In this document: in pieces, positions 1 to 8,937 of the stretch | Layout of the letters: every line of letters begins with the position of its first letter | Position numbering within the stretch: the stretch's first letter is position 1 | Origin: an uncultured Eggerthellaceae bacterium | GTDB lineage: Bacteria; Actinomycetota; Coriobacteriia; Coriobacteriales; Eggerthellaceae | Length of the DNA: 31,950 nucleotides | Assembly (NCBI GenBank): GCA_910588205.1 | Contig: CAJUQK010000025.1 | Coordinates: 1-31,950 of the forward strand | Reading direction: 5' to 3' | Notes under the pieces: generated by a model | What the model was told of the DNA's origin: nothing | Database searches by the model: none | What the model saw: the letters and a program-made list of their open reading frames with translations, nothing else | Position numbers and translations under genes: made by a program

Positions 1-2
1 CG

Positions 3-3000
3 TGGCTGTGGGCCAACTACGTCGCCGACGACCTGCGCGGCGTGTGGTGGTTCCCCATACACTGCAACGGCAACCGCCCCGATTCGCGGTCGTTCAAGAT
101 AGAGATATACCGCATGCTCGGCGACAAGGGCTTCGACGCCTGGGCCGAATTCGGGCGCAACGGAGGCGGCGGCGACCTGGCGAAGCTGCAGAAGCTTACC
201 GGGTACGGCTCATTCAAGGAATGGCAGATGGCCAAGTGGGACGCCATCGAGGCCAACGAGGACAAGATCACCTACGTCGACTTCGATGACCTGGTGGACA
301 AGTTCGAGACGGCGCTGAAGACCGATGCGGGCAAGGCCGACCGCAACCTCACGCAGATGAACGGCCTGCGCTCGCGCATGTACTTCCTGGCCAAGCGCAT
401 GACGAACGACTTCCGCTCAAGCGTGTACGAGGACAAGGTGCCCGTCACGCACATCCGCACTGCGGAGGACCTGCAGGCGATCGCCGACAACCCCTATGGC
501 AGCTACGTGCTTGACAACGACATCAAGGTGTCGGGCATCGACGAGGCCGCGAGCAGCCTCGTCGACATCGTGTTCATGGGCAAGCTGGACGGGCAGGGGC
601 ACCGCATCTATACGGAAGGCGAGTTGCTCCCCGCGCTCTTCACGGGGGCAAAGCACGCCTACATCAAGAACCTGTCCCTCGAGGGCACCGCGATGCAGCT
701 TCCGGCGAAGACGGTGAACAACACCGAGGTGGAGAACGTAAGCTACACGAAGTTCGAGCGGAACATATATACGGTCGACGACTTCGTGGGCATTGGCGAC
801 GACTTGCAGCGCGGTGTGGACACGTTCCATCTGATGGCCGACCTCGACTTCACGGAGTGGTCTGCCGCCAATGAGGCAGCCGATACGCGGACGGTTTCGG
901 TGGTGTCGCAGCTCATGAGCGGCACGGCAACGAACCCGAAGGTGTTCAATGGCAACGGGCATACGATAACGGGCCTTGCAGGCGCGTCGCTGTTCGCCAA
1001 CGTGCACAACGCCGACATCAACAACCTGACCATCCGGGACTGCAGCAACCTGCAGGATGTGGCGCGTGGCGAGCAGCTGGGCATCCTTGCGCGTCGTTCC
1101 CTCAACTCGAAGTTCTCCGATTTGTTCTTCGACAAGGTGAGCCTGCGAGGCAAGTGGCGCATCGGGTTCGTGTCGGGCGACGACGGATGGATGGGCGTCA
1201 ACGGCGTGACCGCACAGGGGTCGCAGTTCAGGCGCATACAGGTGACCAACGGCGCCCTGACGTGCGGGCAGAGCGGCTATGGCGGCTTCATCACCGGGTG
1301 GATGCTCAATGGTTCGATGGAGGACATCTTCGTGCAGGGAGGCCTCTCTACGTCGGGAGTCAAGTGCGGCGGCGTGGTGGGCGCGGTGAGGACGTCGGCG
1401 CAGTTGAACCGCTGCGTCTCGAAGGTAAACGTGAGCGGGAGCGCCGCATCGAAGGTCGGCGTGCTGCTGGGCGATATCGAGGCAGAGAACTACGATGCTG
1501 CGAATACGCGGGTGTCCAACTGCGTTGGGCTGGGAGTTGCTAAGGCAGGCTATTGGCGTCTGGCGGGCTACACGGCCGCGGGTGCGGGCAGCGCCTTCCA
1601 GAACTGCTACGAGGACGCGGCTGTAACCTCTGGAAAGAGCTTGAGGGGCGACCAGAGTGCAAATGTGTCCTATGCAAGAAGCACTCTATATGTAACCCTG
1701 CGCGACGAACAAGGGCAACGATTCCCCAACATCTATTCTTTCCCCAACTTGCGGGAAGAGGAAACCTATAACGCTTGGGGCTTCAGCGGCGACACATGGG
1801 AATTCGACCCTACCATCAACGTAGGGTATCCGGTCTTGCGGTTCGAGGGAGACAAGCAAGCTTTCTTCGACTATGACATGGACTTCGCTTTGGATTACAA
1901 GAGCGAGAGGCTCCTATGCCAGGGTTCGGATTTCGATCGGACGAAAATGCGCGTCCATAATTTGCCTTATCGGGCCTTGAAAGACAATCCTAGTTACGGC
2001 ATCAAAGAGGGCGACTGGCAGAACCAGATCTTCTCGACGATGCCTCCCGACAGGTTCTCTGTTATTACCGAGAGTCCCGACAGCATCGACCTTTCCGAGA
2101 TAATCGAGTACGAGAAGTTCCAAAACGACGAGACCGCGTTCAAGGGCACGCGATCGGTGAGCTTGTTCTGCTTTGACGGCAATAGCGTCGACCATGGCCT
2201 AGGCAAGCCCTACAGCTTCGAGAAAACGGTCGAGATACCGCCGCGGCCCGAGATGGATTGCGCCGACCGCGTGCGTGGCGTGCGTGCGGGCACCGATGGC
2301 ATGGGCGCCATCCACTTTGCGTCCATCGGCGTGTACAAGCCATCCGACCTCGAGTACCGCCCGGTGGCTGGCGAAGGCGCGGGCGACGGCACTGAGGCTA
2401 CGGCGGACGATGCTGCCGCGACCGAGACCGCTTGGATTCCCATGACCGCCGCCATCACGCCCGTGGCGCCGGGCACCTACGAAGTGCGCATCGCCGCCAC
2501 CGACCACTCGTTCGCGTCCTATTCCAAGCAGGTCGTGGTGGACGAGCGCGATCCGGATTCATTGAAGCACCCTTTGGTGCTGGACGCGAACGGCGGCAGC
2601 TGGGTCCAGGCCGACAAGGTGCCCGTGGAATATAACACCACGGAGACGCTGGTGCTTCCGACGGGCTCAGACATCAAGCGCGACGGATACACGTTCGAGG
2701 GCTGGTACGAGAGCGACGACTTCGCCGGCTCGCCCGTCACGCAGATCGAGCCGGGCCAGATTGAGCCCATCACGCTGTATGCGCGCTGGAGCCCCAACAC
2801 CTATGCGGTCAAGCTCAACCTTGGCGGAGGCGCGTTCGCCAACGTGGCCGACAACGTCACGTCGTACGTGACGGGCACCGGCGCCACGCTTGCCGCGCCG
2901 AGCCGCGCGGGCTACACGTTCGGCGGCTGGTTCGACAACGAGGCGTGTGCAGGCAGCCAGGTGAGCTCCATCGGCGTGTTCGATTTCGGCGACAAGCAGC

Positions 3001-4865
3001 TTTGGGCCAAGTGGAACCCGCTTACATATACTGTTGCCCTCGAGCTGATGGGTGGCGAACTCGTCGAGGGCCTGTCCGACACGCCTGTCTATCAGACAGG
3101 CACGGGCCTCGTCCTGCCCACCGCAGACGACATATCGCGCCTGGGCTATGCGTTCGCCGGCTGGTTTGACAATGCCGACTATGTCGGCTCGCCGGTGACG
3201 GCCATCACGGAGGACGACCTCGGCGACAAGCAGCTTTGGGCCAAGTGGACGACCATCCTGTACGAGGTGACGCTGGAGAAGAACCAGGGCACGCTGAAGG
3301 TGGGCGAGCAGGACGTGTTCAGCTACCAGTACGGCTTCGGGGTGACGCTGCCCGAACTGGAGCGCGGCGGATACACGTTCGGGGGATGGTATGCCAGCGA
3401 GGACTTCTCGGGAGACCCGGTGAAGGCCATCGGGGCGGACGAGATGGGCGAGCGCACGTTCTGGGCCAAGTGGACCCCGAACACCTACGACGTGATCTAC
3501 GATTTGGGCTCCGACCACAATGGCGACATGCCGCCTGAGAGCATCGACCTGACGCCGTACGAGAGCTACACCGCGGGCACTGGGCTCGTGCTACCCTCGG
3601 CCGATATCATGGCATGGCCGGATCACGATTTCGCGGGTTGGTACGACAGCGCCACGTTCGAGAACAGCCCGATCGCCGAGATCTCCGCCAGCGACTACGG
3701 CGACGTCACCTTGCACGCCCGTTGGGCCAGCGACGCCTGTGTGCTGTTCTTCCACGAGGATGGTGGCGTGTTCGCCACGACGCCGCAGACGGTCTACGAA
3801 TTCGGCGACGACGGCTTCCTCGAAGGCAGCACGGTTGCGTTGCCGACGGCGACGGACATAGTGCGCAACGGCTGCATTTTCGAAGGCTGGTACGATAACG
3901 CCGACTTCAACGGGCAGCCGCTTGAGAGTGTGGAGTTGACGCGGGGCAACATCGACCTGTTCGCGAAGTGGACGGCTGTGGAGTACGGTATAACCTATGA
4001 GTTGAACGGCGGCGCGTGGGCTTCGGGGTACGCGGCGCCCGACCGCTATTCGGTTGTGGCAAGCGACGTGCGCCTGCCCGGTGCGACGGATGTGGTGCGT
4101 GGCGGCTTCGTGTTCGACGGCTGGTATGCGGATGCGGCCCTTGAGGGCGCGCCGATGACGGCGATCCCGCTAGGGGCCACGGGCGACCTGAAGCTGTATG
4201 CCGGCTGGCGGGAGCCGACCGTTCCCGATCCCGGCCCTGGCACCGACCCCGACCCTGGCCCCGACGGCCCGCTGCTCGAGATCGTTTCTCTTGCTATAGC
4301 AGAATTGGGTAACCAGTCTATTCAGTGGGACGAGAGCAGTTACGCCAAGATAGAGCTTCCTCGAGCGAAGGTGCCTACCAAGGCTGAGGATTTCGCCATT
4401 ACAGTGCCTGAGGGCGTGGTGTATCAGATCACCAAGCGTGGGTCATCCCTATTCGCTTGGCATGCTCGCATCATGAGCTTGGTTCGCGATGGTGGCGAAT
4501 CCACTCTCTGGGATATCGTGCTTCGGAGCAAGGCAGACCCAGCAGTGGAAAAGCGCTACGTCTTAGAGATCGTGCCCGTGGATGAGGGCGCTACTCCTCT
4601 GCCCAAGCCTCCTACGGATGGTGGCGGCCCCACGCCAATGCCACCGTCGGGAGACACTACGCCCACACCGAGTGACTCTCAACCATCACCGCAGCCAACC
4701 CCTCCGGTGGGCGCTGGTGGCTCGAATGGTGATGAAGACGATCATTTGGCAGAGACCGGGGACAGCACTTTCGGGATGCTCCTGTTGATGACGAGCATCG
4801 GATGCCTTGCAGCGTTCGGGGCTTTCGTAGCACATCGCCATCGTGTTCATGTGCGTCGTAGATAA
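3..4865 (+). CDS. Large LAETG-anchored surface protein with M26-like domain and Listeria-Bacteroides repeats (5' end outside window)
   Basis: The reading frame is open to the left edge, so the gene starts upstream; 1,620 codons are visible. Counting from the GTG at base 42: residues 1-140 (GDKGFDAWAEF near the start, DFRSSVY at the end) resemble the C-terminal end of the M26 IgA-protease/Zmp family. No HExxH zinc motif is visible and would lie upstream. Residues 140-360 hold two modules with the pattern 'aDLqaIa..YvLdnDI' followed by 'GqGHrI', as in surface adhesins. Residues about 842-1391 hold seven Listeria-Bacteroides (InlB-B type) repeats, each with a GWY/GWF core and ending in a W motif such as AKW or ARW. 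A Pro/Asp linker, a small domain and a Pro/Thr stalk follow. The C-terminus has LAETG, a hydrophobic helix and an Arg-rich tail, a sortase signal. Likely a wall-anchored protease/adhesin. Domain order is clear; substrate is unknown. Confidence 0.85.
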   Translation, partial: WLWANYVADDLRGVWWFPIHCNGNRPDSRSFKIEIYRMLGDKGFDAWAEFGRNGGGGDLAKLQKLTGYGSFKEWQMAKWDAIEANEDKITYVDFDDLVDKFETALKTDAGKADRNLTQMNGLRSRMYFLAKRMTNDFRSSVYEDKVPVTHIRTAEDLQAIADNPYGSYVLDNDIKVSGIDEAASSLVDIVFMGKLDGQGHRIYTEGELLPALFTGAKHAYIKNLSLEGTAMQLPAKTVNNTEVENVSYTKFERNIYTVDDFVGIGDDLQRGVDTFHLMADLDFTEWSAANEAADTRTVSVVSQLMSGTATNPKVFNGNGHTITGLAGASLFANVHNADINNLTIRDCSNLQDVARGEQLGILARRSLNSKFSDLFFDKVSLRGKWRIGFVSGDDGWMGVNGVTAQGSQFRRIQVTNGALTCGQSGYGGFITGWMLNGSMEDIFVQGGLSTSGVKCGGVVGAVRTSAQLNRCVSKVNVSGSAASKVGVLLGDIEAENYDAANTRVSNCVGLGVAKAGYWRLAGYTAAGAGSAFQNCYEDAAVTSGKSLRGDQSANVSYARSTLYVTLRDEQGQRFPNIYSFPNLREEETYNAWGFSGDTWEFDPTINVGYPVLRFEGDKQAFFDYDMDFALDYKSERLLCQGSDFDRTKMRVHNLPYRALKDNPSYGIKEGDWQNQIFSTMPPDRFSVITESPDSIDLSEIIEYEKFQNDETAFKGTRSVSLFCFDGNSVDHGLGKPYSFEKTVEIPPRPEMDCADRVRGVRAGTDGMGAIHFASIGVYKPSDLEYRPVAGEGAGDGTEATADDAAATETAWIPMTAAITPVAPGTYEVRIAATDHSFASYSKQVVVDERDPDSLKHPLVLDANGGSWVQADKVPVEYNTTETLVLPTGSDIKRDGYTFEGWYESDDFAGSPVTQIEPGQIEPITLYARWSPNTYAVKLNLGGGAFANVADNVTSYVTGTGATLAAPSRAGYTFGGWFDNEACAGSQVSSIGVFDFGDKQLWAKWNPLTYTVALELMGGELVEGLSDTPVYQTGTGLVLPTADDISRLGYAFAGWFDNADYVGSPVTAITEDDLGDKQLWAKWTTILYEVTLEKNQGTLKVGEQDVFSYQYGFGVTLPELERGGYTFGGWYASEDFSGDPVKAIGADEMGERTFWAKWTPNTYDVIYDLGSDHNGDMPPESIDLTPYESYTAGTGLVLPSADIMAWPDHDFAGWYDSATFENSPIAEISASDYGDVTLHARWASDACVLFFHEDGGVFATTPQTVYEFGDDGFLEGSTVALPTATDIVRNGCIFEGWYDNADFNGQPLESVELTRGNIDLFAKWTAVEYGITYELNGGAWASGYAAPDRYSVVASDVRLPGATDVVRGGFVFDGWYADAALEGAPMTAIPLGATGDLKLYAGWREPTVPDPGPGTDPDPGPDGPLLEIVSLAIAELGNQSIQWDESSYAKIELPRAKVPTKAEDFAITVPEGVVYQITKRGSSLFAWHARIMSLVRDGGESTLWDIVLRSKADPAVEKRYVLEIVPVDEGATPLPKPPTDGGGPTPMPPSGDTTPTPSDSQPSPQPTPPVGAGGSNGDEDDHLAETGDSTFGMLLLMTSIGCLAAFGAFVAHRHRVHVRRR
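2566..4215 (+). repeat. Seven tandem Listeria-Bacteroides (InlB B-type) repeat units
   Basis: Units of about 75-83 codons begin near 2566, 2796, 3021, 3252, 3480, 3729 and 3975. Each has a beta-strand start (for example YxVxLxxGG), a central 'GYTFxGWY' core and a closing 'LxAKW'. They are diverged in DNA sequence except for one 30-bp identity at the ends of units 2 and 3. Repeats of this family form a rigid stalk or bind host ligands in surface proteins. Confidence 0.85.
2986..3249 (+). repeat. 30-bp exact direct repeat within the surface-protein gene
   Basis: The same 30 bases, covering the GDKQLWAKW coding stretch, occur at 2986-3015 and 3220-3249. The two copies are 234 bp apart, which is exactly 78 codons. 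Recombination between them would remove or add one unit without a frameshift. Confidence 0.85.
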
Positions 4866-4895
4866 GATTCAGTAGAGCATTACCTAAGAGTACAC

Positions 4896-4918
4896 GAGCA
4901 TTCCTCTTTGGAATGCTC
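4896..4918 (+). terminator. Hairpin downstream of surface-protein gene, possible terminator
   Basis: A perfect 9-bp stem (GAGCATTCC with GGAATGCTC) and a TCTTT loop lie 31 bases after the stop codon. There is no good T-run after it (ACTATGACATTT follows), so it may be a weak or Rho-assisted terminator, or only a 3'-end stabiliser. Confidence 0.5.
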
Positions 4919-5009
4919 ACTATGACATTTGGGCGCAGTGTTCACGATAATCTTCGCTTTCGTTCCCGCTCCTTTCTTCTTACGATGATGCCAGTTCATG
5001 AACTTCTAA

Positions 5010-5038
5010 TTGACATGAGATGGTAGGGGGACTTAGGG
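5010..5038 (+). promoter_or_regulatory. Possible promoter of the Mo-enzyme operon
   Basis: TTGACA at 5010-5015 is followed after 17 bp by TTAGGG, a poor -10 match. It is the best -35 box in the gap upstream of the operon. No operator motif is recognised. Position and the -35 box support it; the -10 does not. Confidence 0.3.
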
Positions 5039-5157
5039 CAGCTTCGCCCTCGCCCGATATCCAGCATGAGGATCTGGATGCGCTCGTCCGAAGGTCCTTG
5101 GGAAGTCGTTACGGGCAAGTCTTTCGAAGTCCCTCTTCGGGGAGAGGAGATCTTCAG

Positions 5158-5385
5158 ATGTGCTTCAGGCCAGCCGACGCGAATATGTCTGTAACATGCC
5201 CATCATGCGGCAAAGAGATAAATGCGGTTCTCGGGATCGTCCCGAAGGAATGCCCCTTCTGCGGCGCCACGTCGGAGGACTTCGAGGGGTCCTCTGACAT
5301 CAAACCGCCGTCTGCTCCGGTCGCGCCTGGCGCACCGAAAGCTCCTGGTGCTCCCCAGCCTCCTGCGGCTCCCGGCATATCGTGA
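5158..5385 (+). CDS. Small zinc-ribbon protein with Pro/Ala tail (MCF family)
   Basis: A 75-residue protein starting M-C-F-R-P-A. It has one zinc ribbon (C14-x2-C17 and C32-x2-C35), then an acidic stretch and a Pro/Ala-rich tail. The start at 5158 is chosen because GGAGAGGAG lies 8 bases upstream and because the second zinc-ribbon gene of this operon (12684) also begins M-C-F; ATG 5185 is the alternative. Its stop overlaps the start of the MFS gene (TGATG), so translation is probably coupled. A carrier-associated or metal-sensing accessory role is an inference from position only; no function is established. Confidence 0.65.
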   Translation: MCFRPADANMSVTCPSCGKEINAVLGIVPKECPFCGATSEDFEGSSDIKPPSAPVAPGAPKAPGAPQPPAAPGIS

Positions 5386-6623
5386 TGGAAGGGGCGAGAG
5401 GCGCGGCGCCCGCCTATGGATGGGTGGTCACGATCGTCGTCTGGCTGACGGGGATAAGCATGCCGCTCAACATGCTCAAGGTATCCATCTTGGCTCCGGT
5501 CATCATGGAGGCGTTCAGTGTGGATACGGATGCCATGAGCTGGGTCATCGCCACGTTCTACATCATGGGCATGATATTGGCGCTGCCCGGAGCGGTGGTG
5601 GTCGACCGGATCGGCAAGAAGGCCACGTTCGTGCTCTCCCTCGTCTGCGCGCTCATCGGTGGTGCCCTCGGATACATCGCGCAGGATATCGGACTGTTCA
5701 TCGTGAGCCGGATCATCGAGGGCATCGGCTTCGGTCTTGTCACCACAGCAGCCGTGCCGGCCATCTCTGCTTGGTTCGCGCCCGAGCATCGAGGGGTTCC
5801 GTTGGGTGTATGGGCCATCAACGTGACCGCAGCATTCTTGATTGGACCGAACCTCTTCTCGCAGATCTATGCGGCAACGGGGTCCTACCATGATGTCTGG
5901 GCGCTCAGCTTCGTGTTCGATGCCGTCGTCCTGATAGCCGTCTTGTTGCTGTACCGAGAGCCGACGTTCACCTTCGACGATCACGGGCAGAGGGTCGCAC
6001 TGGCAGATGGGAGCACGCGTCCCTCTGCTCCGAAGAAGGGTGTCCTCAAGCGCGTGCTGACCCAGCCTGCGGTCTTGCTCGTAGCGGCCATCTTCTTCTG
6101 CGAAGAGGTGCCGTTCTTGGGGATGTCGAACTTCCTGACCACCTACGCTGCTCAGGAGACCGACCTCACGCTCCCGGTCATATCCACCATCATCTCGGTC
6201 ATGGCGATCGTAGGGTGCGTGGTGAACCCTCTGAGCGGGATGGTTTCAGACAAGATCAAGTCGAATAAGAAGCTGATGGTCATCAGCTGCATAGGTGGAA
6301 CGGTGTATGCATGGCTCGTGTTCCAGGCCACCACCGTCCAGGCGTTCATTCCCGTGATCCTTTGCAATGCCTTGGCCGGGGGCATCATTCCCACCATGGT
6401 GATGGCATCCATACCGAAGGTGGTAAAGGACCCTGGGGACATAGCAGGTGCTACTGCGGTCGTCCTGTTCGCTCAGCAGCTCGCATCGTTCCTCGGGTCG
6501 AGGGTGCTGGGGCTCATCGTGGCGACCTATGGGAGCTTCGCTGTAGCAGGACAGTTCTTCATGGCTCCGATATTCGCGCTTGGCTTGGTGGTCTTGGTCC
6601 TTGGATGGAAGAAGCTCCCATAA
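5385..6623 (+). CDS. MFS transporter (first carrier of the Mo-enzyme operon)
   Basis: A 412-residue polytopic membrane protein with about 12 hydrophobic segments and the MFS loop 2-3 signature (GAVVVDRIGKKATF). A longer central cytoplasmic loop (about residues 190-230) separates the two six-helix halves. ATG 5385 overlaps the preceding stop; GTG 5382 is an alternative that adds one residue. The Mo-enzyme gene starts 18 bases after its stop. The family moves small solutes by proton symport or exchange. Here it probably brings the Mo-enzyme substrate in or takes the product out; the substrate cannot be read from sequence. Confidence 0.85.
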   Translation: MEGARGAAPAYGWVVTIVVWLTGISMPLNMLKVSILAPVIMEAFSVDTDAMSWVIATFYIMGMILALPGAVVVDRIGKKATFVLSLVCALIGGALGYIAQDIGLFIVSRIIEGIGFGLVTTAAVPAISAWFAPEHRGVPLGVWAINVTAAFLIGPNLFSQIYAATGSYHDVWALSFVFDAVVLIAVLLLYREPTFTFDDHGQRVALADGSTRPSAPKKGVLKRVLTQPAVLLVAAIFFCEEVPFLGMSNFLTTYAAQETDLTLPVISTIISVMAIVGCVVNPLSGMVSDKIKSNKKLMVISCIGGTVYAWLVFQATTVQAFIPVILCNALAGGIIPTMVMASIPKVVKDPGDIAGATAVVLFAQQLASFLGSRVLGLIVATYGSFAVAGQFFMAPIFALGLVVLVLGWKKLP

Positions 6624-6641
6624 CGATCGAAAGGAAAGGCA

Positions 6642-8921
6642 ATGGAAGAGAATGTGAAGTGGGTCGAGGATCTGGGCGATGGCGTCCATAAGGTCAGGAC
6701 CTGCGTATGGTCACCGCCTGGGGATCATCCCGTTGGGTGCGGCATCATTGTGACCGTGAAGGACAACAAAGTCATCAACGTAGAGGGCGATCCGACGCAT
6801 CCCATCACCCAAGGGCGGTTGTGCCCGCGGTGCATAGCGATGGATGAGGCACTCTATCACCCGGACCGCATCTTGCATCCCATGAAGCGCGACCGCGCTG
6901 ACAGGGGCAAGGATGCGTGGGAGCAGATCAGCTGGGATGAGGCCCTCGACCTCATCGAATCCAAGGTGCGTCACTTCTGGGAGGTGGCGGGACCTGAGAG
7001 CATCCTCACCTTCACGGGAACGGGCCGTGAGATAACCATGTATTCCGCAGCCTACTGCCATGCCATCTTCGGATCGCCCAACTACTGCATGGTGCTCAGT
7101 GGTGGATCATGCTATGGGCCTCGCTGCACCATCGCGAACTTCCAGCTGGGAGCGGGATACCCTGAGCTGGACTATGCAGCATACTTCCCGGATCGCTACG
7201 AGGATCCACGCTGGGAGCTTCCTCAGTACATCTTGGTCTGGGGGAAGAACCCGGTGTATTCGAATCCTGATGGATTCTTCGGGCATGCGCTCATCGACCT
7301 CATGAAGATGGGCTCCAAGCTGATCGTGGTCGATCCGCAGCTCACCTGGATAGCCGCGCATGCGGAATACCATCTCCAGCTTCGCCCTGGCACCGATGCT
7401 GCGCTGGCCATGGCCATGTGCAACGTGATCATCGAGGAGGACCTGTACGACCATGAGTTCGTGGAGAAATGGGTCTATGGCTTCGACGAGTTCGCAGCGT
7501 GCGTGGCCGAGTGGAGCCCTGAGCGCGCAGCGGAGGTCTGCTGGGTGGACGCTGATGTGCTGAGGGAGGCGGCTCGTGCGTTCGCGACGCATAGCCCCTC
7601 ATCCGCGCTCTGGGGTCTCTCCATCGACACGGAGACCAATGGCGTTCAAGCGGGGCATACGTTCTTGGCCATCTGTGCGCTCACGGGCTATATGGATGTT
7701 CCTGGTGGCATCACGCTTGCCCGGCCTTCCAGCTTCACGGGAAAATGGCGCTATGAGACCGTGAACTCTGTTCCAGATGAGGTGCGCGCGAAGCGCATCA
7801 AGGATCAGCAGGGGCGCTACAGCTGTTGGGATGCAGCGGGCCCTGGTCCTCTACCCGATGTGACCCTGGACTGGCTCGAGATGGACGAGCCGCCCACTGA
7901 TTTCAAGATGAGCTACTGGTTCGGGACCAATCCGCTCGCATGCATGTCCGTGCAGCCCATGCGTTGGGAAAAGGCGCTGGACAAGCTGGAATTCAACGTC
8001 GTGCAGGATGTGTTCATGAATCCGTCCATCATGCGTCTGTGCGACCTGGTGTTGCCGCTGTCCATGTCGGTGGAGCACGAGGGCATCGTGATGCCGCACT
8101 TCGGGCGCAACACGCACTTCTTGGGCGCGATGAACAAAGCGGTCGAGCCTCTTGATAGCAAGAGCGACGTGGAGATCATGTTGGAGCTGGGACGGCGTTT
8201 GCGCCCGGAGCTCTGGCCTTGGGAGACGCCGGAACAGTTCTTCACCGATCAGCTGCATACCGCATACGATTGGGGCTTCAAGGAGCTTCAGGATGATGTG
8301 GTGTTCCAGCAGCCCTTCGAGTATCGCAAGTACGAGACAGGTGCCCTGCGTGCTGATGGGAAGCCCGGATTCGACACGCCCACGGGTCTGATAGAGCTCA
8401 AGGCGAGCGTCTATTCGGTGTTCGGCGAAAAGCCGCTGCCGTACTTCAAGGAGCCGGAGCTGAGCCCTTATAGCGATGCCATCTCCGATGAGGTCAAAGA
8501 GGAGTTCCCGCTCGTGCTCACCACTGGCGGCCGCCACATCTCCATGTTCCATTCCGAGCATCGGCAGATCCCCTCCATGCGCGCGCTGAACCCGTGGCCT
8601 CTGATCACGATCCATCCTGAGACTGCTGCGGCCCATGGGATAGCAGAGGGGGACTGGGTGGCGATCGAGAACCCGCTCGGGCGCTGCATCCAGAAGGCAT
8701 GCATCCGCCCTGTGGTGGACCCGCGCGTCGTCCATGCTCAGCACGCATGGTGGTATCCCGAACAGTCCGGCGAGTCGCCCAATTTGTTCGGCCTCTACAA
8801 GTCGAACATCAACAGCCTCATCCCGCATGAGAGCGTGGGCGTGACGGGGTATGGCGCTCCGTACAAGAACATCATCTGCAAGATCTACAAGGTGGACAGC
8901 CTTGACGCATTCGAGGCCTAG
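6642..8921 (+). CDS. Molybdopterin-dependent oxidoreductase, DMSO reductase superfamily (first copy)
   Basis: A 759-residue catalytic subunit. It has the N-terminal Fe-S loop region (C21, C33, C61, C64), the 'VEGDPTHPITQGRLCPRC' signature, a probable Mo/W ligand in SGGSCYGPR (C157), cofactor-binding segments such as ILVWGKNP, VVDPQ and LRPGTDAA, and a C-terminal dinucleotide-binding domain (LTTGGRHISMFHSEHRQ). There is no Tat signal, so it should act in the cytoplasm. Its loop has Asp28 where the second copy has Cys60. Length is close to acetylene hydratase and shorter than pyrogallol transhydroxylase. The ferredoxin gene follows after 16 bases, so the pair probably forms a heterodimer. Fold is certain; the reaction (dehydroxylation, transhydroxylation, hydration or other) is not. 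Confidence 0.9.
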   Translation: MEENVKWVEDLGDGVHKVRTCVWSPPGDHPVGCGIIVTVKDNKVINVEGDPTHPITQGRLCPRCIAMDEALYHPDRILHPMKRDRADRGKDAWEQISWDEALDLIESKVRHFWEVAGPESILTFTGTGREITMYSAAYCHAIFGSPNYCMVLSGGSCYGPRCTIANFQLGAGYPELDYAAYFPDRYEDPRWELPQYILVWGKNPVYSNPDGFFGHALIDLMKMGSKLIVVDPQLTWIAAHAEYHLQLRPGTDAALAMAMCNVIIEEDLYDHEFVEKWVYGFDEFAACVAEWSPERAAEVCWVDADVLREAARAFATHSPSSALWGLSIDTETNGVQAGHTFLAICALTGYMDVPGGITLARPSSFTGKWRYETVNSVPDEVRAKRIKDQQGRYSCWDAAGPGPLPDVTLDWLEMDEPPTDFKMSYWFGTNPLACMSVQPMRWEKALDKLEFNVVQDVFMNPSIMRLCDLVLPLSMSVEHEGIVMPHFGRNTHFLGAMNKAVEPLDSKSDVEIMLELGRRLRPELWPWETPEQFFTDQLHTAYDWGFKELQDDVVFQQPFEYRKYETGALRADGKPGFDTPTGLIELKASVYSVFGEKPLPYFKEPELSPYSDAISDEVKEEFPLVLTTGGRHISMFHSEHRQIPSMRALNPWPLITIHPETAAAHGIAEGDWVAIENPLGRCIQKACIRPVVDPRVVHAQHAWWYPEQSGESPNLFGLYKSNINSLIPHESVGVTGYGAPYKNIICKIYKVDSLDAFEA

Positions 8922-8937
8922 AAGGGAGGTGTGCCAA

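Larger units (their letters stand above)
4866..5157. other. Intergenic region before the Mo-enzyme operon
   Basis: This 292-bp gap has no convincing gene. It contains the hairpin at 4896-4918, a possible -35 box TTGACA at 5010-5015, a short GGGC/GCCC hairpin near 5036-5049, and a pyrimidine/purine stem (CCTCT 5132-5136 with AGAGG 5143-5147). That last stem partly covers the ribosome binding site of the first operon gene. Confidence 0.5.

Noticed and set aside
2667..3518. A 283-codon minus-strand frame within the surface-protein repeats
   Set aside because: Shadow of the repeat codons; it has no recognisable domain or ribosome site.
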